NCBI GenBank assembly: GCA_913044215.1
Contig: CAJWOT010000007.1
Span: 1-42,495, forward strand
Origin: an uncultured Rhodospirillaceae bacterium
GTDB taxonomy: Bacteria > Pseudomonadota > Alphaproteobacteria > UBA8366 > GCA-2717185
Length of the DNA: 42,495 nt
Direction of reading: 5' to 3'
Shown in pieces: positions 13,951 to 22,230 of the stretch. A program made the position numbers and the translations under genes. Every line of letters starts with the position of its first letter. Positions within the stretch are counted from its first letter, which is position 1. The notes beneath the pieces were generated by a model. The model ran no database searches. It had not been told where the DNA came from and worked only from the letters and a program-made list of their open reading frames with translations.

Positions 13951-16290
13951 TCAGCTCTTCGCCTCTTTTCGCGCCGCATCGAGTAGCGAAAGCAGGTAGG
14001 GCGGTGTCACAGGGCATTGCGTGACGCGAACGCCAAACGGCGCCAACGCATCCTCGATCGCACCGGCGATGGCGGCCAGTGCCGGAATCGTGCCCCCTTC
14101 ACCAGCGCCCTTGACACCAAGCGGGTTCAGCGGTGTCGGAGTCTCCATATGAACTTGCTGCGCGCGTGGCACATCCGTCGCCATTGGAACCAGATACTCG
14201 CCAAAATTGACGGTCTGGGGCTGCGCGTCTTCGTCGTAGTGCATCCATTCGTATAGCGCATTGCCGACACCGTGCGCGATGCCTCCCATGACCTGTCCCT
14301 CGACCATCTTCGGATTGATCATCGATCCGCAATCATGGGCGGTGGTGTAGCGGAGAATTTTCACGTCGCCCGTTTCTATGTCGACCTCCACTTCGGCGAC
14401 ATGGGCACCATTCGCATAGGTCGACCGCTCCGGCGTGAAGTAGGACGTCTCTTCCAGTCCGGGAATGACGCCACCGGGCAAGGCAAAGCCGGGCATGCCA
14501 TTGGTGAATGTCGCAATCTCCGCAAAACTCTTGCCATGATCCGGCACACCTTTGACGAAAACTTTGCCATCGGCGAGATCGAGATCTTCCTCCGCTGCCT
14601 CCAGCAAATGCGCCGCGGCTTTGACCAACTTCTCGCGCACCGTGTTCGCCGCCATTTGCGCGGACGGGCCCGCGTTCGCCGTTATTCGGCTCGCAAAGGT
14701 CCCGATCCCGATGCCAACGCCGGCGGTATCCCCCGGGGTAACGGAAACGTCCTCCGGCTTCACACTCAACCGGTCGGCGACGATCTGTGCCAGCATGGTT
14801 TGGTGTCCCTGCCCTTGCGGCGCGGCGCCGGTCTGGACCGCGACCTTACCGCTCATCTCGACCTTGACATTGACACCCTCGAAAGGCCCGAGACCGGTTC
14901 CCTCCACGTAAGACCCCAGACCGATGCCGATATAGCGTCCGTCTTTCCGTGCCGCAGCCTGCCGTTCCCGGAAGCTTTCGTAGTTGGCCAGCGCCAACGA
15001 TTTTGCCTGGCATACCGGATAGTCCCCGCTGTCATAGACGACCGGACTGCCATCACGGAACACCAGCCCGACGGGGTAGGGCATTTGTTCCGGTTGAATG
15101 AAATTGCGCCGACGGACTTCTGCCGGATCGATGCCGAGCTCCTGCGCAACCCGGTCCATCAACCGTTCCATGACGAAGGCCGCCTGCGGCCGACCCGCAC
15201 CCCGCACGGGTGTCGTGGCGACCTTATTCGTGAACACCGCGACGAGATTTATGTGATAGGCCGGCAAGACGTAAGGGCCCGGGATTGTCGTTGAGGAGAT
15301 GAACGGCGTGATGATTCCCCAGGGCAAATAGGCGCCGCTGTCATGTATGAGGCGCCCCCGAATGCCGCGCAGCTTGCCATCCCCGTCGACAGCGACCTCC
15401 ATATCCCAGTATTGATCCCGCTCTTGATAGGTCGCGATAAAATTTTCCCGGCGATCCTCGGTCCACTTGACCGGACGGCCGAGCTGCCGGGCGGCGGCGG
15501 CGGCACAGAATTGTTCCTGATAGTACATGCCTTTCGGGCCGAACCCGCCGCCCACATCCGGTGGCGCTATGACTCGAATCTGCGTTTCGCTTACACCCAT
15601 CATCCGGGCATAAACATTGCGCAACATATGGGGTGCCTGAGTGTTGCTCCACAGGGTCATCGAGTCCGTGACCGGATCGTCCGCGGCAACGACGCCCCGG
15701 CATTCCATCGCGTGGCCGCCGCCGCGATGGGTGAAGAAGCTCTCCTTGACAACATGCGCCGCCCCGGCGAAAGCATCCTCGACATCACCATAGGTCATGG
15801 GAAAATCAGCCGCGATGTTATCGTCCCGGTCGGCATGCGCCGTCGCCGCACCAGGCTCCAGCGCCGCCTTGCAGTCGGCGGACACCGGCAGCGGTTCGTA
15901 ATCGACGATCACCCGTTCTGCCGCGTCCTCCGCAATATAACGGTCGTCGGCGACGACGAAGGCAACGGCCTCGCCAGCGAAACAGACTTCGTCTTTCGCG
16001 AGCGCGAAATAGGTAATGGGATGACGGATCGCCGGGTTCGGGACCAGTAACAGCAACCGCTGATCGCGAAAAGGCTGCGGCAGGTCGTCCTGGGTCAAGA
16101 CCGCATGAACCCCTGGCATGGCCAGGGCTTCTGCGCAATCGATCTTGCCTACCTTGGCATGGGCGTACGGGCTGCGCACGACGGCAGCGTGCAGCATGTC
16201 CGGCAGATGGAAATCGTCGATGAACTTACCGCGGCCGGACAGAAGCGCCGGATCTTCGACGCGGGGAACCGAACTGCCGACCCAGCTCAT
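13951..16290 (-). CDS. Molybdenum hydroxylase large subunit, xanthine dehydrogenase/CO dehydrogenase (CoxL-like) family
   Basis: The 779-residue protein binds the molybdopterin cytosine dinucleotide cofactor. Its N-terminal domain begins SSVPRVEDPALLSGRGKFIDDFHLPDMLHAAVVRSPYAHA. The moco-binding part includes VGGGFGPKGMYYQE, TTPVRGAGRPQAAFVMERLMD and GAAPQGQGHQT. The C-terminal GVKGAGEGGTIPA carries the essential catalytic Glu. The VRGAGRPQ block lacks the Cys of form I CO dehydrogenase (AYRCSFR), so it is not a true CO dehydrogenase; it resembles the form II-like group with unknown substrates. ATG 16290 overlaps the CoxS stop (ATGA), which fixes the start against the track start at 16365. 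Confidence 0.9.
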   Translation of the reverse strand: MSWVGSSVPRVEDPALLSGRGKFIDDFHLPDMLHAAVVRSPYAHAKVGKIDCAEALAMPGVHAVLTQDDLPQPFRDQRLLLLVPNPAIRHPITYFALAKDEVCFAGEAVAFVVADDRYIAEDAAERVIVDYEPLPVSADCKAALEPGAATAHADRDDNIAADFPMTYGDVEDAFAGAAHVVKESFFTHRGGGHAMECRGVVAADDPVTDSMTLWSNTQAPHMLRNVYARMMGVSETQIRVIAPPDVGGGFGPKGMYYQEQFCAAAAARQLGRPVKWTEDRRENFIATYQERDQYWDMEVAVDGDGKLRGIRGRLIHDSGAYLPWGIITPFISSTTIPGPYVLPAYHINLVAVFTNKVATTPVRGAGRPQAAFVMERLMDRVAQELGIDPAEVRRRNFIQPEQMPYPVGLVFRDGSPVVYDSGDYPVCQAKSLALANYESFRERQAAARKDGRYIGIGLGSYVEGTGLGPFEGVNVKVEMSGKVAVQTGAAPQGQGHQTMLAQIVADRLSVKPEDVSVTPGDTAGVGIGIGTFASRITANAGPSAQMAANTVREKLVKAAAHLLEAAEEDLDLADGKVFVKGVPDHGKSFAEIATFTNGMPGFALPGGVIPGLEETSYFTPERSTYANGAHVAEVEVDIETGDVKILRYTTAHDCGSMINPKMVEGQVMGGIAHGVGNALYEWMHYDEDAQPQTVNFGEYLVPMATDVPRAQQVHMETPTPLNPLGVKGAGEGGTIPALAAIAGAIEDALAPFGVRVTQCPVTPPYLLSLLDAARKEAKS

Positions 16291-16772
16291 GCGAGTTGGC
16301 TCTTGCGCGCCGCGACATAGGCGAGCGCGGCATCGACCATGCCTTGATATCCGGTGCAGCGGCACAGATTGCCCGAGAGCGCAATACGAATTTCCTCTTC
16401 ACTCGGATCGGCGTTGGTCTCCAGGAACTCGGTGAGCGTGCACAACACGCCGGGCGTGCAATAGCCGCACTGCAGTCCGTGATGGTCTGCAAACGCCTGC
16501 TGCAGCGGACTCAAGCCTTCCTTCGGCGACAGGCCTTCGATGGTCGTAACGTCGCACCCATCGGCTTGCACCGCGAGGGTGAGGCAGGATCGTGCAGAGC
16601 GCCCGTCGAGCAAGACCGTGCAAGCACCGCAGACACCGTGCTCGCAGCCCACATGAGTCCCCGTAAGCATGAGTTCATGCCGCAAGAAATCTACCAAGGT
16701 CCAACGCACCTCGACCTCGCGGCTTACCGCTTCGCCATTGACGGTTAATTGAATTTCACGTCTCTCGCCCAT
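16287..16772 (-). CDS. Molybdenum hydroxylase [2Fe-2S] small subunit (CoxS-like)
   Basis: The 161-residue protein carries two iron-sulfur clusters that pass electrons from the molybdenum site to FAD. The plant-type ferredoxin domain has GCEHGVCGACTVLLDGRSARSC (Cys-x4-Cys-x2-Cys and a later Cys). The helical second domain has QCGYCTPGVL and LCRCTGYQGMVDA. It is the middle gene of a CoxM-CoxS-CoxL-like operon: the FAD subunit ends two bases upstream and the large subunit overlaps by four bases, so tight stoichiometric translation is expected. Length and motifs are standard for the family. Confidence 0.95.
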   Translation of the reverse strand: MGERREIQLTVNGEAVSREVEVRWTLVDFLRHELMLTGTHVGCEHGVCGACTVLLDGRSARSCLTLAVQADGCDVTTIEGLSPKEGLSPLQQAFADHHGLQCGYCTPGVLCTLTEFLETNADPSEEEIRIALSGNLCRCTGYQGMVDAALAYVAARKSQLA

Positions 16773-16774
16773 GC

Positions 16775-17647
16775 CTACGCCCTCCCTTGCAGCGTCCGGT
16801 CATGGGCCTTGATCAGCGCCCGTCGTGCATAGACGACGGCCAAACGCTGCCGATACGCTGCCGACGCGTGCACATCGTCGATTCCGGCGACGGTCTCCGC
16901 TGACTTCGCCGCCGCGGCGAAAACCGCTTCGCTTGGCAACTGCCCTATCAACGCAATCTCCGCATCGTGCAGGCGGACGGGCCCGGTATCGACACCGGTG
17001 AGCGCGACGGCAACCCGCGCGATCGTCCCATCGCTATTCAGGGTCATCAGTGCGCCCGCTCCCGCCATCGCAAAATCGCCATGCCGTCGCGCCATCTCCA
17101 GAAATGCATAGCCATGATCTTTCGGCCAGCAGGGTGCGGTAATGCCGACCAACAATTCGTCGGGCTCCAGGTTCGGCATCATGTAACCGAGCGACCAGTC
17201 GGCGATTGGGATATCTCTTGTCCCCCGCGCGCTGCCGACATGCAGTGTCGCATCCAAAGCGCTGAACACCGCGGGCATCTCTGCCGAAGGATCGAGATGC
17301 GAAAGGCTACCGCCGACCGTACCACGGTTGCGCGTTTGGATATGGCCGACATTTTCCAGGGCCTCGATCAACAAGGGGCAGCGCGCCTGTACCATCGGCG
17401 AATCCAAGGCATCGCGCTGCCGGACCATGGCACCAAACCGGATCCCGTCACCTTCTTCGCGAATTTCCGTCAGCTCCGGAATACGGTTGATATCGATAAT
17501 GTGTTCGGGCGCCAGATAGCGGAAATTCATCATCGCCATCAAAGACTGTCCGCCGGCGAGGATCTTGGCGTCTTCCAAATTGGCAAGCATCGCCAGAGCG
17601 TCGTCGACGCTTTCCGGGCGGTGATAGGAAAAGGGAGCAGGTTTCAT
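16775..17647 (-). CDS. Molybdenum hydroxylase FAD-binding subunit (CoxM-like)
   Basis: The 290-residue protein has the vanillyl-alcohol-oxidase-type FAD fold of CO dehydrogenase medium subunits. The FAD-pyrophosphate motifs are KILAGGQSLMAMMNFRYL near the N-terminus and TRNRGTVGGSLSHLDPSAEMP in the middle. A C-terminal CoxM-type domain (ALTGVDTGPVRLHDAE, AYRQRLAVVYARRAL) follows. It accepts electrons from the 2Fe-2S subunit and passes them to an acceptor. It is the first gene of the three-gene hydroxylase set. The 78-nt gap ahead of it separates it from the broken metallo-beta-lactamase gene downstream on the map, which is read in the same direction. Confidence 0.92.
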   Translation of the reverse strand: MKPAPFSYHRPESVDDALAMLANLEDAKILAGGQSLMAMMNFRYLAPEHIIDINRIPELTEIREEGDGIRFGAMVRQRDALDSPMVQARCPLLIEALENVGHIQTRNRGTVGGSLSHLDPSAEMPAVFSALDATLHVGSARGTRDIPIADWSLGYMMPNLEPDELLVGITAPCWPKDHGYAFLEMARRHGDFAMAGAGALMTLNSDGTIARVAVALTGVDTGPVRLHDAEIALIGQLPSEAVFAAAAKSAETVAGIDDVHASAAYRQRLAVVYARRALIKAHDRTLQGRA

Positions 17648-17725
17648 GTCGGGTGATCGTTTTCCGCGCTACTGGCAACCGCTGCGATCATCAAATTCGC
17701 GACGATGCGATGCAAGCGTGAATTT

Positions 17726-18514
17726 TTACTCGCCCTTCAGGAACAGGACTTCCGTCCGCCGCGGCAGTTTGGCCTGGCTGAAAAGGATCGTATCGCTGTC
17801 ATGAGTGCGGATCGGGTACAGCGCCTTCGCCTTTTCGATGAATTCCTCCACCGCCCCGAACCAACCGTAATGCATCGGGATGATCAGTTTCGGGCGAATT
17901 TGCGCCAGCACGCGGAACAGCTCGCTATGGCTCATGGTCATGAAACCGTCGATCGGCGCGAACGCGATATCGATGCGGCCGAGCTCACCCAATTGCTGTT
18001 TCGACAGCACGTGATGCAGATGACTGATATGCACCACGCAGAGATCGGCGGACTCGAAAACGAACATGGAGTTGCCATTCGCCATCCTGCCGGTGATATC
18101 GGACAGGTTGGTCGGTACGTTGCGGACCCGCATGTCTTCGATAAACAAATTATGCCGCGCGACACCGCCCTTCGGATCCCAGCCGCCTAACACATGCTTT
18201 ATACCGTCGGCGATGAAGTCGGTTTAATGGGACTCGTGGGAGTTGTTCATCGTCACGATGTCCGGGATCGCCGTGAGCGGCAGATACCCGTTGTAGTCGG
18301 TGAGGGCCTTTACGCCCACCGCCGACTCGATCGTGAAGCTGGCATGCCCAACATAGGTGATGCGAATATGTTCGGCCGGCACCGATGCTGTCTGCCCCAG
18401 AGACGCCCGAATGACCGGTAGAGGCTGGGACGCAATGGGGAAGCATGTGGCAATTGCCGGCCCGATCCCGACCGACACGACCAATCCAAATATGGCGGCA
18501 AACAAGGATTTCAT
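17726..18514 (-). pseudogene. Exported metallo-beta-lactamase-fold hydrolase interrupted by an in-frame ochre codon
   Basis: Two ORFs (18224-18514 and 17726-18193) are in the same frame, separated only by TAA at 18224-18226. Joined, they give a signal peptide (MKSLFAAIFGLVVSVGIG), IRITYVGHASFTIES, the metal-site region DIVTMNNSHESH-stop-TDFIADGIKHVLGGWDPKGG, and a C-terminal half with VVHISHLHHVLS and LIIPMHYGWFG. In relatives the residue at the stop is Tyr (HYTD), so one base change (TAT/TAC to TAA) explains it. The product would be a periplasmic UlaG/RNase Z-like metal hydrolase. Either it is a recent pseudogene or a base-calling error. It is divergent from the LLM gene at 18647. Confidence 0.8.
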
Positions 18515-18646
18515 GGGCCTGTTCCTCCCGATGAACCCATTTCTAGAAGCTTAGCACGGTTACAGCCAGGTGCGAGACGTTGCTGCACCCTGTCCTGCGC
18601 GCTAGGCTTCTCGCAATTGCGCGACGAACCGGAAGGTGGAGTTCCT

Positions 18647-19870
18647 ATGAAGTTCGGAATTTTTTATGAGTTGCAGTTGCCCCGGCCCTGGGGCCCTGAC
18701 AGCGAACGGCAACTGTTCAACAATGCGCTGGATCAGATGGAATTGGCCGACAATCTGGGCTTCGACTACGCCTGGGAAGTCGAACATCACTTCCTTGAGG
18801 AATATTCGCACTGTCCGTCGCCGGAAGTCTTCCTGGGCGCGGCGAGCCAGCGCACGAAAAATATTCGCCTCGGACACGGCATCATCCAGCTGACCACCAA
18901 TCATCCGGCCCGCGTCGCAGAGAAGGTTGCCTCGCTCGATCTGCTAAGCAACGGCCGTGTCGAATTCGGCATGGGCGAAGGCGGCAGCGTGACCGAATTG
19001 GGACCGTTCGACCGCCCGCTCGAAACCAAACGTGAGGTTTGGGAAGATGCCGTTCGCGCCGTCATGCCGATGTTCAAGGATGGCGGCTGGGAATATCACG
19101 GCGAGTATTTCGATTTCCCGCTGCGCAACGTGCTACCGAAACCGGTGCAGAAACCGCACCCGCCGCTCTGGGTGGCGTGCTCGCAACTGAAGACGATCGA
19201 ATATGCGGGGCGCCGCGGCATGGGCGCGCTGGGATTCCAGTTCGTCAGCGGCGATGCCGCGAACGCGTGGGTGCATGCCTACTACAATTCCTTCACCAAA
19301 AGGCAGGACAAGCTGACTGATTACCAAACCAACCCGAACATGGCTTTGGTCAGCTATTTCATGTGCGCGGAAACCGACGAAGAAGCGCGCCGCCGGGCCG
19401 ACGGCATCCCGTTCTTCCAGTTCGCATTGCAGTTCTATAGCGCCGGCCGAATCGGCGCGCAGCGCGACCGGCCGCCGCCCGGAACCGTCGATCTGTGGGC
19501 CGAGTATGAGCGTTGGAAGTCCGAGAATCCGGAAGCGCATGCGCGCGCTATCTCCGGCGGTCTGATCGGTTCACCGGAGACGATCCGCAATCGCCTTCGC
19601 AAATATTCCACGTCCCATGTCGACCAGATCATTCTGCTGAATCAGGCCGGCAAGAACACGCACGAGCATATCTGCGAGAGCTTGGAACTGTTCGCCAAGG
19701 AAGTCATGCCGGAGTTCCAGGCGAACGAGCCGGAACATCAGGAATGGAAGCAGAAGGTCCTGTCTGGCGAGATCGAGCTCGAAGAGATCGACACATCGCC
19801 TTACGAGAGCCGGTTCAGCAAGAATTCGGTGCAGGCCGACTCGATCCGCAGCGCCGACGCGGCGGACTGA
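18647..19870 (+). CDS. LLM class flavin-dependent oxidoreductase
   Basis: The 407-residue luciferase-like protein starts MKFGIFYELQLPRPWGPDSE. It shows FDYAWEVEHHFLEEYSHCPSPEVFLGA, IRLGHGIIQLTTNHPARVAEKVASLDLLSNGRVEFGMGEG and HPPLWVACSQ, the reduced-flavin-binding TIM-barrel signatures. The C-terminal tail after FAKEVMPEFQ is about 50 residues longer than usual. ATG 18647 has AAGGTGGAG seven bases upstream and is preferred to the track start 18617. It belongs to the branch close to alkanesulfonate/limonene-type monooxygenases, but the substrate is unknown. It stands alone between the divergent metallo-beta-lactamase gene and the convergent RidA fusion. Confidence 0.9.
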   Translation: MKFGIFYELQLPRPWGPDSERQLFNNALDQMELADNLGFDYAWEVEHHFLEEYSHCPSPEVFLGAASQRTKNIRLGHGIIQLTTNHPARVAEKVASLDLLSNGRVEFGMGEGGSVTELGPFDRPLETKREVWEDAVRAVMPMFKDGGWEYHGEYFDFPLRNVLPKPVQKPHPPLWVACSQLKTIEYAGRRGMGALGFQFVSGDAANAWVHAYYNSFTKRQDKLTDYQTNPNMALVSYFMCAETDEEARRRADGIPFFQFALQFYSAGRIGAQRDRPPPGTVDLWAEYERWKSENPEAHARAISGGLIGSPETIRNRLRKYSTSHVDQIILLNQAGKNTHEHICESLELFAKEVMPEFQANEPEHQEWKQKVLSGEIELEEIDTSPYESRFSKNSVQADSIRSADAAD

Positions 19871-19876
19871 CGGTCG

Positions 19877-21118
19877 TCAGCGCTGGATAACCGCGTCGAC
19901 GTCGATCTCGACGAGGATTTCCGGGCTGGCGAAACCGTCGACGATGAGGCCGGTGCCGACGGGATGCACGCCTTTCAGGTAAGGGCCGACCGCCTGATAG
20001 ACCGCGTCGCGATAGGCGCGGTCGGCGATGTAGATGGTGATCTTGCAGATATCATCCAGGCTTGATCCCGCGCTCGCCAGCAAATCCTTGATGGTTCGCA
20101 TGGCGTGGTCCGCCTGCGCCCCGGCATCGCCATGCGCGAATTCTTCGCCCGCCGTCGGGGTGCCGGTTTGCCCCCACAGATAAACCCGGTCGCCGGCGAC
20201 GACAGTCTTGCAGAAGCGTGAGCCCAGTTTCGGCCCGTCGGGATATTCGTCATCGGTGTCGAACTTGTACAGGCGCGCGTGCGGCGTCCCTTTCGCCAAG
20301 GTGATCGCCATATCGATCTCGAACAGAATTTCGGGGCGCGCGAAGCCGCGCACGATCAGACCGGTCGAACAAGGATAGGTATCGCCCAAATGCCGTCCCA
20401 GCACCTGATAGACCGGCTCCCGATAGGCGCGGTCGCCGATGTAAACCCGCAGTTTGCAGACATCGTCGAAACTAGCACCCGCCTCTTCGAGCAAGGCCCA
20501 CGCATTCCGCATCGCCAAATCGGCCTGTTCGGCAGCATCCTCCGGCCGGTGACCAGACCCAGCATTGCGGGACCCATCCAGGGTCGCCCCGGTCTGTCCG
20601 CGCAGATAGATCTCATCGTCTGTACGGACCACCATGCAGGAATTGCGTGTGACGCCAGTCTGGTTGAACCAGTTTTCCGTGTTGAACAAGCGAAACTTTT
20701 CGTGCCCGCCGGCGGACGGAATGACCGCTTCGATATCTAACTCGACCTTCATCTGCGGCGTCGCTAAACCCTTGACGACAAGGCCGGTGCCCACAGTTGC
20801 GGTGTCCTTCAAATGCTTCGCGACCGTGCTATACACCGGCACACGGTAGGCCCGGTCAGTGATATAGGTCGTGACCTTGCAAATATGCTCCAGGCTGGAC
20901 CCGGCTTCTTCCAGCAGCGTCTTCACATTGCGCATCGCCTGATCGGCCTGCGCCGCAGCGTCCTCCGCACCCACCATGTTCTGATCGAGATTGAGGCCGG
21001 TTTGGCCGCGCATGAATATCCGGTTCCCCGCCTTGGCGACCATGCTCATATCATTTTCCAAGGTCTGACCCGGGTAGACATCCTTCGTGTTGAATTTTCG
21101 AAACCGTTCGATCTTCAT
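19877..21118 (-). CDS. Triple-domain RidA (YjgF/UK114) fusion protein
   Basis: RidA proteins are usually about 130 residues and form homotrimers whose interfaces make the active sites. This 413-residue chain has three tandem RidA domains, at about 1-133, 139-275 and 280-413. Each has the same ordered blocks: GQTG, an AQAD/EQAD-x-AMR helix, LLxxAG-S-x-x-x-x-C-K, then DRAYR-x-x-VY, then TGL-V-x-G-A-P. The third domain ends IDVDAVIQR. The Arg that RidA uses to bind imine substrates (an R-S/T block before the last strand) is not seen; the place reads VGTGL or CSTGL. The chain may fold as a one-chain pseudo-trimer. ATG 21118 is divergent from the acetyltransferase. Confidence 0.85.
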   Translation of the reverse strand: MKIERFRKFNTKDVYPGQTLENDMSMVAKAGNRIFMRGQTGLNLDQNMVGAEDAAAQADQAMRNVKTLLEEAGSSLEHICKVTTYITDRAYRVPVYSTVAKHLKDTATVGTGLVVKGLATPQMKVELDIEAVIPSAGGHEKFRLFNTENWFNQTGVTRNSCMVVRTDDEIYLRGQTGATLDGSRNAGSGHRPEDAAEQADLAMRNAWALLEEAGASFDDVCKLRVYIGDRAYREPVYQVLGRHLGDTYPCSTGLIVRGFARPEILFEIDMAITLAKGTPHARLYKFDTDDEYPDGPKLGSRFCKTVVAGDRVYLWGQTGTPTAGEEFAHGDAGAQADHAMRTIKDLLASAGSSLDDICKITIYIADRAYRDAVYQAVGPYLKGVHPVGTGLIVDGFASPEILVEIDVDAVIQR

Positions 21119-21196
21119 GACCGTCCCCCTGCCCGCGGAAGCCCAATTGCGCTAGAAATAGTATTCCAGTCTAACCGCTTTAAGGACCCCACAGCC

Positions 21197-21681
21197 ATGG
21201 TCCGGTCGGCCGAACCGGCAGACGCACCCGCTCTGTGCGCGCTTTACAACCACTACATAAAAACCTCGATCGTCACCTTCGAGGAAGAACCCGTCACCGC
21301 GGAAGACTTCCGGCACCGCATCGAAACCATCCTCGAAGCGTATCCGTGGCTGGTTTACGAAGAGGCCGGCACGATCGGCGGCTACGTCTATGCCGGCCCT
21401 TGGAAGATGCGCAACGCCTATCGGTTTTCAGCCGAAACGACGGTCTACCTGGACGAGGCGTTCCACGGCAAAGGGATCGGGACAGCGCTGTACGAAAAGC
21501 TGATTCAGGATTTGCGTAACCGCGACATCAATGCCGTGATGGCAGGCATTGCGCTACCTAACGACGGTAGCGTCGCGTTGCATGAGAAGGTTGGCTCCCG
21601 AAAAGTCGCGCATTTTGAAAAGTTGGCTGGAAGTTTAACAAGTGGATCGACGTCGCCTATTGGGAACAAATGCTGCGGTAG
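21197..21681 (+). pseudogene. GNAT acetyltransferase of the phosphinothricin acetyltransferase type, frameshifted near its end
   Basis: The frame from ATG 21197 (AAGGACC upstream) reads MVRSAEPADAPALCALYNHYI, then the tract AYRFSAETTVYLDEAFHGKGIGTALYEKL with the GNAT acetyl-CoA motif, then ALPNDGSVALHEKVGSRKVAHFEK. After that the relatives continue V/L-GWKFNKWIDVAYWEQMLR-stop. Exactly that sequence is found in the +1 neighbour frame from about 21623 to TAG 21681. A missing G at AAAAG(G)TTGG (about 21622) restores it. Without the repair the ORF runs on to 21853 across the next gene's start, which is not plausible. Members acetylate amines of herbicide-like or methionine-derivative compounds. 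Real decay or sequencing error. Confidence 0.8.
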
Positions 21682-21753
21682 CGACCCCACGATTGCGCCA
21701 GCCGCCACCGCGCGGGAGAATGACGCAATGCATAGAGGGAGACTGTCCGCGAC

Positions 21754-22230
21754 ATGGCCAAATCCAAACTCACCGTCAACGGAACGGCGCAAGAGGTCGA
21801 CTGCGATCCGGCGACGCCATTGCTGTACGTCCTACGCAATACACTCAACCTGAAAGGCGCGAAGTTTGGCTGCGGCCTGGAGCAATGCGGCGCCTGTGCC
21901 GTACTTATCGACGGTGAGCCGGTGCTGTCCTGCGTTCGCGCGGTTTCGGAGTTCGACGGACAGAACATCACGACGGTCGAAGGATTGTCGGAGAATGGTG
22001 AACCAAATGCGGTGCAGCGCGCCTTTATCGCGGAAAGCGCGGCCCAATGCGGCTACTGCACAAGCGGCCTCGTGGTCGCAACTACGGCGCTGCTGAAACG
22101 CAACCCGCAACCGAGCCGGGAGGACATCAACGAGGCACTCGCCGACCATCTATGCCGCTGCGGCTCGCATGTCCGGGTGTTGAAAGCGATCGACAGACTC
22201 GCTGCCGCGGGAGGGTCACATGACCGCTAG
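21754..22230 (+). CDS. [2Fe-2S] subunit of a two-component molybdenum hydroxylase (isoquinoline 1-oxidoreductase alpha-like)
   Basis: The 158-residue protein has the two-cluster layout of small molybdenum hydroxylase subunits. GCGLEQCGACAVLIDGEPVLSC gives the first cluster. QCGYCTSGLVVA and LCRCGSHVRVLKAI give the second. The GCGLEQCGAC form with a LRNTLNLKGAKF lead is typical of the isoquinoline/nicotinate-dehydrogenase class rather than the CoxS class upstream in the window. Its stop overlaps the large-subunit start by 11 nt, so the two are coupled. It has no partner FAD subunit, again as in the isoquinoline 1-oxidoreductase group, which feeds electrons to other acceptors. Confidence 0.92.
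   Translation: MAKSKLTVNGTAQEVDCDPATPLLYVLRNTLNLKGAKFGCGLEQCGACAVLIDGEPVLSCVRAVSEFDGQNITTVEGLSENGEPNAVQRAFIAESAAQCGYCTSGLVVATTALLKRNPQPSREDINEALADHLCRCGSHVRVLKAIDRLAAAGGSHDR

Noticed and set aside
13951-17647. Aerobic CO dehydrogenase (coxMSL)
   Set aside because: The large subunit has VRGAGRPQ, not the AYRCSFR loop whose Cys binds copper, so CO oxidation cannot be claimed.
18224-18226. TAA in the metallo-beta-lactamase gene as a recoded codon
   Set aside because: Ochre recoding is not known in this kind of bacterium and the expected residue is an ordinary Tyr.
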